The notes under the pieces were generated by a model that searched no databases, had not been told where the DNA came from, and saw nothing but the letters and a program-made list of their open reading frames with translations. A DNA stretch of 64,000 nt, taken from assembly GCF_900113665.1 (NCBI RefSeq), contig NZ_FOQD01000020.1:76681-140680 (forward strand), given 5' to 3'. Source of the stretch: Planctomicrobium piriforme (GTDB lineage Bacteria > Planctomycetota > Planctomycetia > Planctomycetales > Planctomycetaceae). This document shows, one piece after another, positions 19,701 to 26,889 of this stretch. The position numbers were made by a program, and so were the translations under genes. Position 1 is the first letter of the stretch; each line of letters begins with the position of its first letter.

Positions 19701-19812
19701 CGCTCTCCACGCGTTGCCAGACCAGATCCCCATTTTGTCCTTGCAGCTCCGCCAGCATCAGCGTCGCATCATCGACGACATCTTCAACAATCAGGACGCT
19801 GACGGTGGACAT
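16762..19812 (-). CDS. LOV-domain hybrid sensor histidine kinase (REC-PAS-PAS-PAS-LOV-HK-REC)
   Basis: The product is 1016 residues. An N-terminal receiver (Asp56 in VLSDYS) is followed by three PAS domains (about 135-250, 260-380, 390-505). A LOV domain at about 515-630 has the canonical flavin motif GRNCRFLQG; Cys561 would form the cysteinyl-flavin adduct. It also has ASPGFTRLTGYS and KDGKSFWNELTITP. HisKA follows (AGGVAHDFNNFLTVINGYSD, His655), then HATPase (NLAVNARDAM, GTGLGLSVVHGI) and a C-terminal receiver (Asp947 in LLVTDVVMPELGG). No membrane segment is seen. The start overlaps the end of the response regulator at 19791-20243 by 22 bp, so the two are translationally coupled. Blue-light sensing is inferred from the intact motif. 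Confidence 0.92.
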   Translation of the reverse strand: MSTVSVLIVEDVVDDATLMLAELQGQNGDLVWQRVESAVELRSALASRTWDIVLSDYSIPGFDASAALQIVRTADPDLSFVVVSAAVGEVQTIALMQSGANDYLFKGNLKRLSAVVEREVRDTRQRRAHRAALQQVRRLASIVHSSSDGIVGLELDGTITSWNPAAEQISGWSAAEMVGTNLYQVTPEHVTALLRQALERIRTGQKVESFETTPLRKDGTQFTISLLVSPVLNEDHVVVGAAIVGRDFTEHHRQQSALQQGEVRYRTLIEAISEIVWTAPASGEVTDGLLGLPGWGVFTGQSAAEINGWGWLEAVHPEDREHTAKVWSAAIAQGGIYRVEHRLRRRDGVYRNTAVRGVPVLDNDGAILEWIGVHTDITEQKEVEQSLRNSEERFRTFMDNSPALAWVADVSGRVLYANATYRQSLQLPVSDPVGQSIFGLFPKEIAQIHLQSTLEVAASKRIVEVIEPGIRADGSQGEFLVYKFPIPHDGEEAAVGAMAIDVTGRNRAQKALLLRDRAIGATTQGILITDPTLDDNPIIYASPGFTRLTGYSADEAFGRNCRFLQGADTDPKSVNRLRKAVRAGEACHVEMVNYKKDGKSFWNELTITPLRDAEGQLTHFVGVQTDVTERRRMADQLREAQKMEAIGQLAGGVAHDFNNFLTVINGYSDLLLQRLFPDDPHREMVMQIRRAGEHSAHLTDQLLALGRKQMVAPRVVDVNRIVREGVRMLRGVLGEDIELKVHLASDLWPVWVDPGLLQQVLMNLAVNARDAMLVGGLLTIETSNLQLDEAFVRDHPESQLGKHVLLSVTDTGMGMSTETLQRVFEPFFTTKPPGKGTGLGLSVVHGIVRQAHGHVEIESSVGHGATVRIYFPSSQHAVDEHDYPIIPAVEIRGVETVLLVEDEPGVRALSQHILTSHGFQVLTASNGQEAIAVAAKYPGRIDLLVTDVVMPELGGGKLAEQLHRQRPEIRVLFTSGYADDAVVRHGVLHELVSFLPKPFTPLALALKAREVLDAPS

Positions 19813-20243
19813 GGCGTCTCCTCAGGGGGCGGCTGATTCAGAACCAGCCAATAGAGTTGCAGTTGATGCACGGCCTTTTGAAACTGTTCGAAATCGACCG
19901 GCTTGCGGACATAACTGTTCGCTCCCAGGTCATAGCCCCGGATCAGGTCTTCTTCCTCACGAGAGGAGGTGATAATCACGACCGGCAGCCGCCGCGTCCG
20001 CGGGTCCGCCCGCAGCCGCTTCAGCACTTCCAGTCCATTCATTTTCGGCAGATTCAAGTCGAGGAGCACAAGTTGCGGGAGGTTCAACTTCCGTTCACCG
20101 ACAGGCAGGAGATACTCCAGAGCCTCGACGCCGTCCCGGGCGACAACCAGCTCATTGGCAATCCCGCCGCGCTTGATCGCGATTGACGCCAATTCAACAT
20201 CGTCTGGATTGTCTTCAACCAGCAGAATCACTTTGCTCCTCAT
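19791..20243 (-). CDS. Single-domain response regulator (Rcp1-like)
   Basis: The 150-residue product is a lone CheY-like receiver of the Rcp1 type: VILLVEDNPDDVELASIA (acidic pair), LVLLDLNLPKMNGLEVLKRL (phospho-acceptor Asp in the second D of LLDLN), then VVIITSSREEED and SYVRKPVDFEQF (Lys). The C-terminus has YWLVLNQPP, as in phytochrome-partner regulators. It lacks an output domain, so it probably relays phosphate to another protein. The start at 20243 has AGGAG upstream. It is the first gene of a two-gene operon with the LOV kinase, overlapping its start by 22 bp. Confidence 0.9.
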   Translation of the reverse strand: MRSKVILLVEDNPDDVELASIAIKRGGIANELVVARDGVEALEYLLPVGERKLNLPQLVLLDLNLPKMNGLEVLKRLRADPRTRRLPVVIITSSREEEDLIRGYDLGANSYVRKPVDFEQFQKAVHQLQLYWLVLNQPPPEETPCPPSAS

Positions 20244-20659
20244 CAACAGTCTCCTGCGTTGGAAAGTGAAAAACAAAAGGCGGCCCTGGCATCAACTGCG
20301 CCTGTGGCCCAAACTTTGCCGCCCTGGTTATGGACCATACGGCGGAACTTCCGCATGGCCCGCATCCCCGACTTCACCGAAGTCCGAACGACCTTCGCGC
20401 GATGAATGCGGAGGAGAACATGATTCTATAAGCAAGTTTGGAAATCGGGCGTTAAAGGGGACGCGATTCGGAAACTTGCCGGACATTTATTGAAAGTCGA
20501 CGTATTGTAAGTGGCTGAGGTTAACACCTTCAATCAGTGAAAAGGCCGATGTCTGGCCCTTGCCGCTGCGGCAGTGGTCGAGAATTGGACTTAGAGATTG
20601 AGAGTTGGCTATCGAATTGATGCAAACGCCGCCTGGGCCTGCAACTTGCTCGGGGTCTT
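20244..20659. other. Intergenic region, no gene seen
   Basis: This is the divergent upstream region of the response regulator operon. I see no supported gene or strong hairpin. Confidence 0.4.
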
Positions 20660-20862
20660 CATCTGCAGTTGCCAGGGGGCAGCTCATTCGAACCGCCTCG
20701 CCGGTTCGCCAAGGCGGCGACCTGCCGGCCGGACGCCGTCTTGCTGGACGTCAGAATGCCTAAAGAAGATGGACTGTCTGTTCTGTCGGATCTTCGCATC
20801 CGGGCGGACACCCAGCAGCATTCCCGTGGTACTGATTTCGGCCAGTCTCGCGGACACTGCGG
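20660..20862 (+). pseudogene. Receiver-domain fragment
   Basis: One frame reads PDAVLLDVRMPKEDGLSVLS, the phospho-acceptor strand and loop of a receiver. A frameshift within about 35 bp moves to SIPVVLISASLAD, the next receiver strand. Nothing before or after completes the domain. It is joined directly to a DUF21 fragment. Confidence 0.7.
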
Positions 20863-20864
20863 CA

Positions 20865-21144
20865 CACGCTCGCCCTCTGGCTGGCATTTGCTATTATCAC
20901 GTTTCTGCACATCCTGCCTGGAGAGCTGGCCCCGAAAAATCTCGCAATTCTTCGGCCTGAGCAAAGCTCGCTGACGATTGCTTATCCGCTGCAGTGGGCC
21001 ACATGGTTGTTTTACGGACCGATGAGGTTGCTCGACGGCGCCTCGAATCTCGTTCTGCGTCTGTTTGGCCTGGGGAACGCCAGTGCGGCAATCGCCCACG
21101 CCGAGCACGAGCTGCGGAGTCTGTTGACGACGGCTGAAATGGCT
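20865..21144 (+). pseudogene. DUF21 (CNNM/CorC-type hemolysin-like transporter) internal fragment
   Basis: The frame reads LALWLAFAIITFLHILPGEL, APKNLAILRPE, then WLFYGPMRLLDGASNLVLRL and AHAEHELRSLL. This is the third helix, GE-x-x-PK motif and linker of DUF21 membrane proteins. Start, CBS domains and transporter-associated domain are missing. It is sandwiched between two receiver fragments. Confidence 0.75.
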
Positions 21145-21145
21145 T

Positions 21146-21416
21146 TTGCAGGCAGTGGACGTCGCGGAGACGTTCCGCCCGGACCTGATTTTGCTTGACA
21201 TCAGGATGCCAAAGCTAAATGGCTTCGAAGCGGCACGCCGCATTCGTGCCTAAGCATGGGGTCAAGAGACGATGCTGGTGGCCCTGACCGGGTGGGGTAA
21301 GGAGGACGACCGGAAGAAGAGTTCTGACGCCGGCTTCGATCAACACTTCGTCAAGCCGGTGGAACTTGCCGACCTGAAGAAGTTATTGGCAGCACCTGCC
21401 GCATTGGCGCCATTGT
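21146..21416 (+). pseudogene. Receiver-domain fragment duplicated from the kinase at 9550-13161
   Basis: The nucleotide sequence follows 12490-12760 of the multi-PAS kinase closely: LILLDIRMPKLNGFEAARRI, a stop codon TAA where the kinase has CAA, then LVALTGWGKEDDRKKSSDAG and QHFVKPVEL. It covers most of the kinase's first receiver and ends in the same APAALAP linker. It is a partial duplication carrying a nonsense mutation. Confidence 0.82.
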
Positions 21417-21660
21417 TGCATAAAACAAGCACATTCCGCACGCAGGTATCAACCTGCATCGGTGTTCACGCCGCGCGTGTAACAACTGACGTCAATCCTA
21501 CCTCGGTCACATCGGCCCGAGAGTAGCTTTTCGGGGTGTGGGACCTGGGCAGCCGGAATTGAAAACAGTCCCTAGGACCCTTGGACGAGCATTGCACTCG
21601 CATTGAAGACTATGTCGGCCACTCACTGCGTCATGTCGTAGCCGCAAAATGCCCCGCATT

Positions 21661-22188
21661 TTACTTCGCGACGTTGGATGGCGGCGGTGGCGCGATGGAT
21701 GATCTAGATTGGGACGAAGTCGTCAATGGGGCTTTCTTCTGGAACTTCTTGAGCGGAATGTCGTAGTATCTTGCCCCGGCCGTTGGACCCGCCATTTGCG
21801 ATCGACCGTCAACCGTCAGGGTGAAGATCCGAATCACGGCGCGGTCGGCAAATTTCTTTCCGACCTCCACCTGCCCGGTGAGTTTGCCGTCCTCGGTTGG
21901 CTTCATCGTGATGGACGTCTTCACAAGATTCGTGCCGGTACGATCTGGATTGCTGAAAGCCATCACAAAGACCGAATGAATGGGCTTGAGTCTCCCTTGA
22001 TCAGCAATTGTGAAGTGGACGATCAGATTGTCGCCATTGGCGGGGTCCACTTCCCCATCGTACTTCAACCCCCACTCGTCTTGCGACGGACCAAGCCCAT
22101 ACCAGTGCGCCCAACCGCGGCTGGTCATCAGCACAACTGCGATGACGACTAGCAAACCTGTCGCGAGGCGTAAAAATCGAAAGTCCAT
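21661..22188 (-). CDS. Signal-anchored hypothetical secreted protein
   Basis: The 175-residue product has a hydrophobic N-terminus (LATGLLVVIAVVLM) that is a signal peptide or anchor. A beta-rich domain follows: WGLKYDGEVDPANGDNLIVH, SVFVMAFSNPDRTG, ITMKPTEDGKLTGQVEV and ARYYDIPLKKF. The Ser/Pro tail ends PPPPSNVAK. The start is supported by GAGG 9 nt upstream. I do not recognise the family. It sits 12 bp from a degraded IS4 transposase on the same strand, with nothing else nearby to suggest a role. Confidence 0.75.
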   Translation of the reverse strand: MDFRFLRLATGLLVVIAVVLMTSRGWAHWYGLGPSQDEWGLKYDGEVDPANGDNLIVHFTIADQGRLKPIHSVFVMAFSNPDRTGTNLVKTSITMKPTEDGKLTGQVEVGKKFADRAVIRIFTLTVDGRSQMAGPTAGARYYDIPLKKFQKKAPLTTSSQSRSSIAPPPPSNVAK

Positions 22189-22200
22189 GTCAGTAACACC

Positions 22201-22668
22201 TCATGAAATTGCGAACACCGATTCCCGCGTCGGAAGGTCGGCTGTGCACATCGAGCGAAACATTGAAGCAGTCCACAGCCACTGCGAACCGACACTCTGT
22301 TCGAGTGCGCGTCCGACCTGACTAGCAACTTTCGACAAGAAGCTTTCTGGCAGCCGTTTTCTGGCCTGCCAATAATCGCCGGTCTCTGCGGAGCATGGAA
22401 ATTGTCCCTGTGAAATCCGATTTGAGATCAACCGGGCCACAGCTGCTCGTCAGGATTGGTCCGCACTCAAGACCTGCTCCAGAAAAATCCACAGTGAGAC
22501 CAGCGGAGAATAGATTCGGTCCATCCAGAATACATCAATCGCGGCGACAGCCTGCGTGAGAATTTCTTCCGACAAGACCTCCGTAAACGGCAATTTGCCG
22601 TCCTGCAGAAACTGACGCCGCAGGAAACTGGGCTGTTGCCGAAATCTTCCCCGAGTAAAATCAAACAT
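22201..22668 (-). pseudogene. IS4-family transposase, N-terminal fragment with nonsense mutation
   Basis: The frame reads MFDFTRGRFRQQPSFLRRQF, LVSLWIFLEQVLSADQS, a TGA where the family has Cys (TGC), then RAAVARLISNRISQGQ, PCSAETGDYWQARKRLP and SFLSKVASQVGRALE. This matches the first 150 or so residues of IS4-type transposases. The DDE catalytic core is absent, and no terminal repeats were found. Confidence 0.82.
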
Positions 22669-23161
22669 CCAATGGCCTCCTTGCCGGTGATGGGGCTGTC
22701 GCCAGAACCATCTCAGCAAGAGAGACCTTTTTTGCCTATGTCATTTCGTTCGCAAGCCTTACCACAACCTACGTGCCATTCGTCACATCGGCCGGTGGGG
22801 GATGAGTCAGGGTCCGCGTTTTTTAAAGCTCGGATCGTGCGAGAAAAGTCGGCGGCAGCGACGGGAATATCCGTTAGATCGGCTCTTTGCTGTGCTACTT
22901 AACCAGGCTGTCTGGTGATCGCGATGTTTCGCTGAACGATCCCTGAGATTTGGCGCGACTTGCATTGACAAATCCAACGATCAGCATGTTTAGACAAGAA
23001 TGTGGACCGCAGCAGCGCCATTTTTTTGACATGAAAGTGAGCAAGTGGAGTGGAGAAAGCTTTCAACCCCAGGACGCACTTCGCCGTGTCGTCGTCGGAG
23101 GGGTTGCAAATGCTCAGGCTCCACACCACAGCTGCAAGCCATCTTCAATGCGAGGTCGACC
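22669..23161. other. Intergenic region, no gene seen
   Basis: I find no supported gene or hairpin between the IS4 remnant and the His/Tyr-rich protein. Confidence 0.4.
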
Positions 23162-23911
23162 TCAGCTGACTGGCGGAGGCGCGGTTTCAATTTGCTGCCC
23201 GCCGCCGCCTGGAGGCGGAGCAACTTCAGGCTGTGCCGAATGCGGTTCAACGCCGACCGTATATGCGAGGTGATGCAGGATCGCTTCCATTGCAGTTGAT
23301 TTTTGAATGACGCCGCCTAGGCCAATTTGACGGTTCGGCTGGCGTTGAAGGGTGGCGACTTCTGCTTGAACGTGATGGAACAGTTGATCCAATTCGGCGA
23401 CCTGTCGTCGAATCGCATCGCGGTTGCCTTGGTGCTCACTGGCGTGGGCAAACTTGGCCGCCTGCAGAATCTGATACGCCTCGCGGTAAACCTCCTTGTA
23501 GCCGGGATTACCTTGATAATTGTAATAGAGATCCAGACACAAATTGTTCGCTTCCACCTCCAAACGTCCGGCGAGGTCTTCGCAGTTCGCAAAACCTCCA
23601 TACTGGAGCTGTACCGGCTGCTGAACGACGGGTTGAACGTAGCTGGTTTGCGGATAACTTGCGGTTTGGACAACAGCTGTCGGAGTGTAGTAGTAGCCGT
23701 TACCCTGGACGTAGTAAGTCCCGTGATTGTGGCCAGAATAGTGGCTCTGGTGAGGGACGACGTAATTCCAGTTGGAATGACCGTAATGCGATCCGTGATA
23801 GGTCGGATAATGTCCTCCGCCGCCATGGTGATGGTGGTGCTGTGCCAAACTGACTGAAGCACCGAGTGAGAGTACAGCAAGACCCGTCAGAAAGGAGAGG
23901 TTTCGAGTCAT
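23162..23911 (-). CDS. Secreted His/Tyr-rich protein
   Basis: The product is 249 residues. The signal peptide is MTRNLSFLTGLAVLSLGASV with SLAQ before the cleavage point. A run of His and Gly follows, then a Tyr/His/Ser-rich stretch (HYGHSNWNYVV, SHYSGHNHGTYYVQG) and a Tyr/Gln/Pro segment. The C-terminal half is helical (CEDLAGRLEVEANNLCLDLY, RRQVAELDQLFHHVQAEVAT) with a Pro/Gly tail. The low-complexity His-rich part could bind metal ions; the helical domain resembles uncharacterised planctomycete envelope proteins. AAGGGA precedes the chosen start. Monocistronic. Confidence 0.82.
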   Translation of the reverse strand: MTRNLSFLTGLAVLSLGASVSLAQHHHHHGGGGHYPTYHGSHYGHSNWNYVVPHQSHYSGHNHGTYYVQGNGYYYTPTAVVQTASYPQTSYVQPVVQQPVQLQYGGFANCEDLAGRLEVEANNLCLDLYYNYQGNPGYKEVYREAYQILQAAKFAHASEHQGNRDAIRRQVAELDQLFHHVQAEVATLQRQPNRQIGLGGVIQKSTAMEAILHHLAYTVGVEPHSAQPEVAPPPGGGGQQIETAPPPVS

Positions 23912-24564
23912 CGTAAATCCCTTTTGGTTGAAAGTTGCCTTCGGCGAGGGGAAGAACGCTCCCGGCAAATCACCGCATAATTGTCCAGTGCCCGTACTTT
24001 CTTAAGATCATCGTAATCCTCTCCTGCCTCATTGCAAGAAGTTGCGATTTCATTTTCGCAATCCTCAAGCTGCCGCATCGTAGGTCGTCTCCGGCGTGGC
24101 GGTTACGACATCTAAAGCACACTCGACCGGAGTTTCCGCCAGAACCTTTTGGATTTCGGCCAAGTTGAAAGTCCGAAATCGCAACCCCAGTAGGCCGACG
24201 CTAGCTTCCGCTTGACGCCGGTAATTGCTGACAGCATCCATTGCTCGCGGTCACTGCCGTCGAGGTCCGTCAAGCATGCAGCTAGTACGCCAGTCTGCAT
24301 CATCAAAAATGCGGCGCATCAAGTGCAATTGATGACAGGTCGAGCCGTTGCCCCGGTTGTGACCGCGAACCGTAAAGGCATTTCACTACGGTAGTTGCGG
24401 AAGGTAACTCCGATGGGCACAGTTTAGGGACAGAAGCTGCAAGCATCTCTCAGAGTCCCCATCACCGACAGCGCGGAGACCGTTCAAAGAGGCCCGTATT
24501 GACAGCATTCACGGAAAGTCTGATTGTACCGGCGGCCAATCTCGTTTCGCTTTAGAACACGCGT
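23912..24564. other. Intergenic region containing one possible small gene
   Basis: Apart from the 58-residue frame at 24065-24241 I see nothing that can be supported. Confidence 0.4.
24065..24241 (-). CDS. Possible 58-residue hypothetical protein
   Basis: The frame MDAVSNYRRQAEASVGLLGL continues as RFRTFNLAEIQKVLAETPVE and ends TYDAAA. The composition is protein-like with a predicted helix in the middle, unlike the other frames here. The ribosome site is weak. It may be the end of a larger gene that has been lost. No family is recognised. Confidence 0.35.
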   Translation of the reverse strand: MDAVSNYRRQAEASVGLLGLRFRTFNLAEIQKVLAETPVECALDVVTATPETTYDAAA

Positions 24565-25047
24565 ATGTTGCACACAGGCATCCACCTCCTGACGATCTTG
24601 GCCTTCGCAGCTCATGTTGTAGGAGGGTGCTGCGCACATCACGATCACGGCGATGAATGCTGCGGACCGGCGGCGTCGACTTCGAACGAGTCGGTTTCAG
24701 ATCACCGAGTCAGTCGTGAAGATTATCCGCCTTGCTGTCGCGGGCATCGGCATTCTTCTAAACAGGATGCCCTCCTGGCTGGAGACCGACCCACCGACGG
24801 CGGACAGACCCCTGACGGCCCTTGCCAGGAATCGTCTTTCTGTACTGCAGGAACCTGCCAGTTTCTGGCGAGTCAGGATGCTCCGACGCTCGACTTGTTG
24901 CTACCGGCTCCATTAAGTGGTTTCGCTGTCAAGCCGATCTTCGTCCGTGGCGTTTCCTTTGAGATCCGCTTCGACTCTGGTGCTGGTGGCCGCGTCCACG
25001 CTTATGCGGTCTCGCACTGCGCGCTGCTACAGACCTGGCAGGTCTAG
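24565..25047 (+). CDS. Secreted Cys/His-rich protein of a metal island
   Basis: The 160-residue product has a signal peptide (MLHTGIHLLTILAFAAHVVG) and a metal-ligand-rich start of the mature chain (GCCAHHDHGDECCGP). Further His/Cys pairs (CCRGHRHSSK) and CQESSFCTAGTCQFL follow, then a hydrophobic C-terminal part. Similar short Cys/His-rich exported proteins often open planctomycete metal-efflux loci; the gene at 29291 is of the same kind. It probably binds or senses a metal in the periplasm, but this is inferred from composition and neighbours only. Confidence 0.7.
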   Translation: MLHTGIHLLTILAFAAHVVGGCCAHHDHGDECCGPAASTSNESVSDHRVSREDYPPCCRGHRHSSKQDALLAGDRPTDGGQTPDGPCQESSFCTAGTCQFLASQDAPTLDLLLPAPLSGFAVKPIFVRGVSFEIRFDSGAGGRVHAYAVSHCALLQTWQV

Positions 25048-25513
25048 TATTTCTCTAGCATTGGCGCGCCTTGGCCAATGCTTCCTGGATCCGATTGCGC
25101 TTGCTGTAAGCAGCCTGTGATGGGAGCGACGGGAAGTTCTAGGGGCTCTGACATTTCTCAAGCCCGGCAGCCGACCTTCTGGTTTACATCGAGAGGATGC
25201 CATTGGTGCGGCCTGACGGCGAGTCGAATAAAGCAATTCTTTATTCGTCGCCGGGTCATTCTTGGCCCTCCGATTCGCTCGACTCTCCTGGATGTTGTCG
25301 TCCATCCGGCGCTGTTTTGGGTTTTTGGAACGAAATCCCCCGAGCGTGCGCCTCGCTAGTGGCATGTCGAAAATGTTTTGGAAGAACTTTCACAAGACGC
25401 TGGAAATGAGTTTTCAAGTCGAACCGACGATGACCGCCGGTTCTGTTTAAGATCGAACTCGTCTGGTCAAGAAGACCGGATGACAACTTTTTAGTCACGA
25501 AACGGAACGTATG
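25048..25513. other. Intergenic region, no gene seen
   Basis: Several open frames overlap in both directions but none has a ribosome site, a signal peptide or recognisable similarity. Confidence 0.4.
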
Positions 25514-26191
25514 ATGAAGACTTCTCTCTTTGGAACAAGTTGCTGGACCGCAGCATGGATCGCAACTTTGTCGGTTGCAATTGGCTTGCCCGTGCAGGCT
25601 CAGCAGCCGCAGGCGGGGCACGATCATGCCGGCCACGCCCACGGGGCGCATGAGCATGGCGGGGAAACCTTGGCATACCGGCTCCCTCAATGGAAAGAAA
25701 TGCACTTTGACGATGCTCAAAAGGCAGAGCAGCATTTGCAGGCTGTTCAAAAGCTCGGATGCGAAGTCCGCAAGGACAGCCATGCGGGGCACACTGACGT
25801 TGTGTATCGCTGTCCCGACTGGAAATCGATCAACGTGGCGAATCATGATCTTGCCCACCAATGGGAAGGCTGGATGAAAACAATGGGCTTCGACTATTCC
25901 CATGGTCATGTGGACGCGGCTCTGACGCAGGGCCCGGAATCCCTCGAATACCGGCTGACCGAATGGAAAACGATTCATGCCGAAGCAACAGCTGCGGGAG
26001 ATATCACCAAGCTGGTGGCAACACTCAAATCGATCGGCTGTGAAGTACGAGACGAACGCCATGAGGGCCATGCCGACATCAGCTATCGATCTCCGATCTG
26101 GAGAGATATCCACTTTGCAAATCACCAGTCGGCACAGCAATGGCAAAGCTGGCTGCAAGCGAACGGCTTCGAAGCACGCCACGAACACTAA
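25514..26191 (+). CDS. Secreted His-rich protein with two tandem copies of a WK/H domain
   Basis: The product is 225 residues. A signal peptide ends in VQAQ and is followed by a His/Gly metal-binding-like stretch (HDHAGHAHGAHEHGG). Two homologous domains of about 80-90 residues follow. Copy 1 has LAYRLPQWKEMHF, LGCEVRKDSHAGHTDVVYR and CPDWKSINVANHDLAHQWEG. Copy 2 has LEYRLTEWKTIHA, IGCEVRDERHEGHADISYR and SPIWRDIHFANHQSAQQWQS. Each ends in W-x-x-x-x-G-F and His. I know no named family. Position just before a lipoprotein with similar His-rich composition and a Zn/Cd ATPase suggests periplasmic metal binding. Confidence 0.78.
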   Translation: MKTSLFGTSCWTAAWIATLSVAIGLPVQAQQPQAGHDHAGHAHGAHEHGGETLAYRLPQWKEMHFDDAQKAEQHLQAVQKLGCEVRKDSHAGHTDVVYRCPDWKSINVANHDLAHQWEGWMKTMGFDYSHGHVDAALTQGPESLEYRLTEWKTIHAEATAAGDITKLVATLKSIGCEVRDERHEGHADISYRSPIWRDIHFANHQSAQQWQSWLQANGFEARHEH

Positions 26192-26293
26192 CGCTGGCAA
26201 TGGCAGACCCGGCTGAAACTTCTCGCACTCCTGAAGCAACAGCCGGGTTCGTTTTTCGACTCAATATTGTTTCAATTAAAAATGGACTTCAAC

Positions 26294-26821
26294 ATGTTGA
26301 AGAAACGGCTCCTGATCGCCCTGATGTTCGCGGCACCGACAATTCTAGGGTGTGAAAAAACTCCTCCGGCAAGCCCCCCTGTGTGCACAATCACTACTCC
26401 TCCACCGGGGATGTCGGAAGGGCACTCGGATCACGATCATACACATCCCGGCCATGGTCCACATGAAGGGGAACTGATCGAACTCGGAAACGAGGAATAT
26501 CACGCCGAGCTGATTCATGACGACAAATCAGTGACCATCTACATTCTGGACGGTGCCGCCACAAAGGCGGTTCCGATTGAAGCAAAAGAGCTGGTCGTCA
26601 ACCTCAAACACGAAGGCAAACCAGAGCAATTCAAGCTCGTGGCGACGCCCGATGCGGGCGACGAATCCGGCAAGTCATCCAAGTTTTCGTCGGCCGACCC
26701 GGAACTCGCCGGGCATCTCGACGAGAAGGAAGCGGATGCGAAGCTGGTCGTTGAAATCAATGGCAAGTCTTTCCGCGGCAGCCTTGCTCATGACCACGAC
26801 CATGGACATGAACACAAGTAA
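26294..26821 (+). CDS. His-rich lipoprotein of the metal island
   Basis: The product is 175 residues. MLKKRLLIALMFAAPTILGC is a lipoprotein signal with Cys20 as the acylated residue. The mature chain opens with a His/Asp-rich stretch (EGHSDHDHTHPGHGPHEG), followed by a beta-rich domain (EEYHAELIHDDKSVTIYIL, FKLVATPDAGDESGK, LVVEINGKSFRG), and ends with HDHDHGHEHK. Both ends are likely metal chelators. It lies between the His-rich repeat protein and the P-type ATPase, probably in the same operon. Comparable lipoproteins accompany metal exporters in other planctomycetes. Confidence 0.82.
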   Translation: MLKKRLLIALMFAAPTILGCEKTPPASPPVCTITTPPPGMSEGHSDHDHTHPGHGPHEGELIELGNEEYHAELIHDDKSVTIYILDGAATKAVPIEAKELVVNLKHEGKPEQFKLVATPDAGDESGKSSKFSSADPELAGHLDEKEADAKLVVEINGKSFRGSLAHDHDHGHEHK

Positions 26822-26889
26822 CTTGATGCGATGTCGCATTTTTTGCCTTCGCGACTTTCTTCTCCGCAGCTTCATGCTGCCTGACCGAC

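Noticed and set aside
25256..26239. 327-residue open frame antisense to the His-rich repeat protein.
   Set aside because: The plus-strand protein has a signal peptide and internal repeats; the antisense frame has neither.
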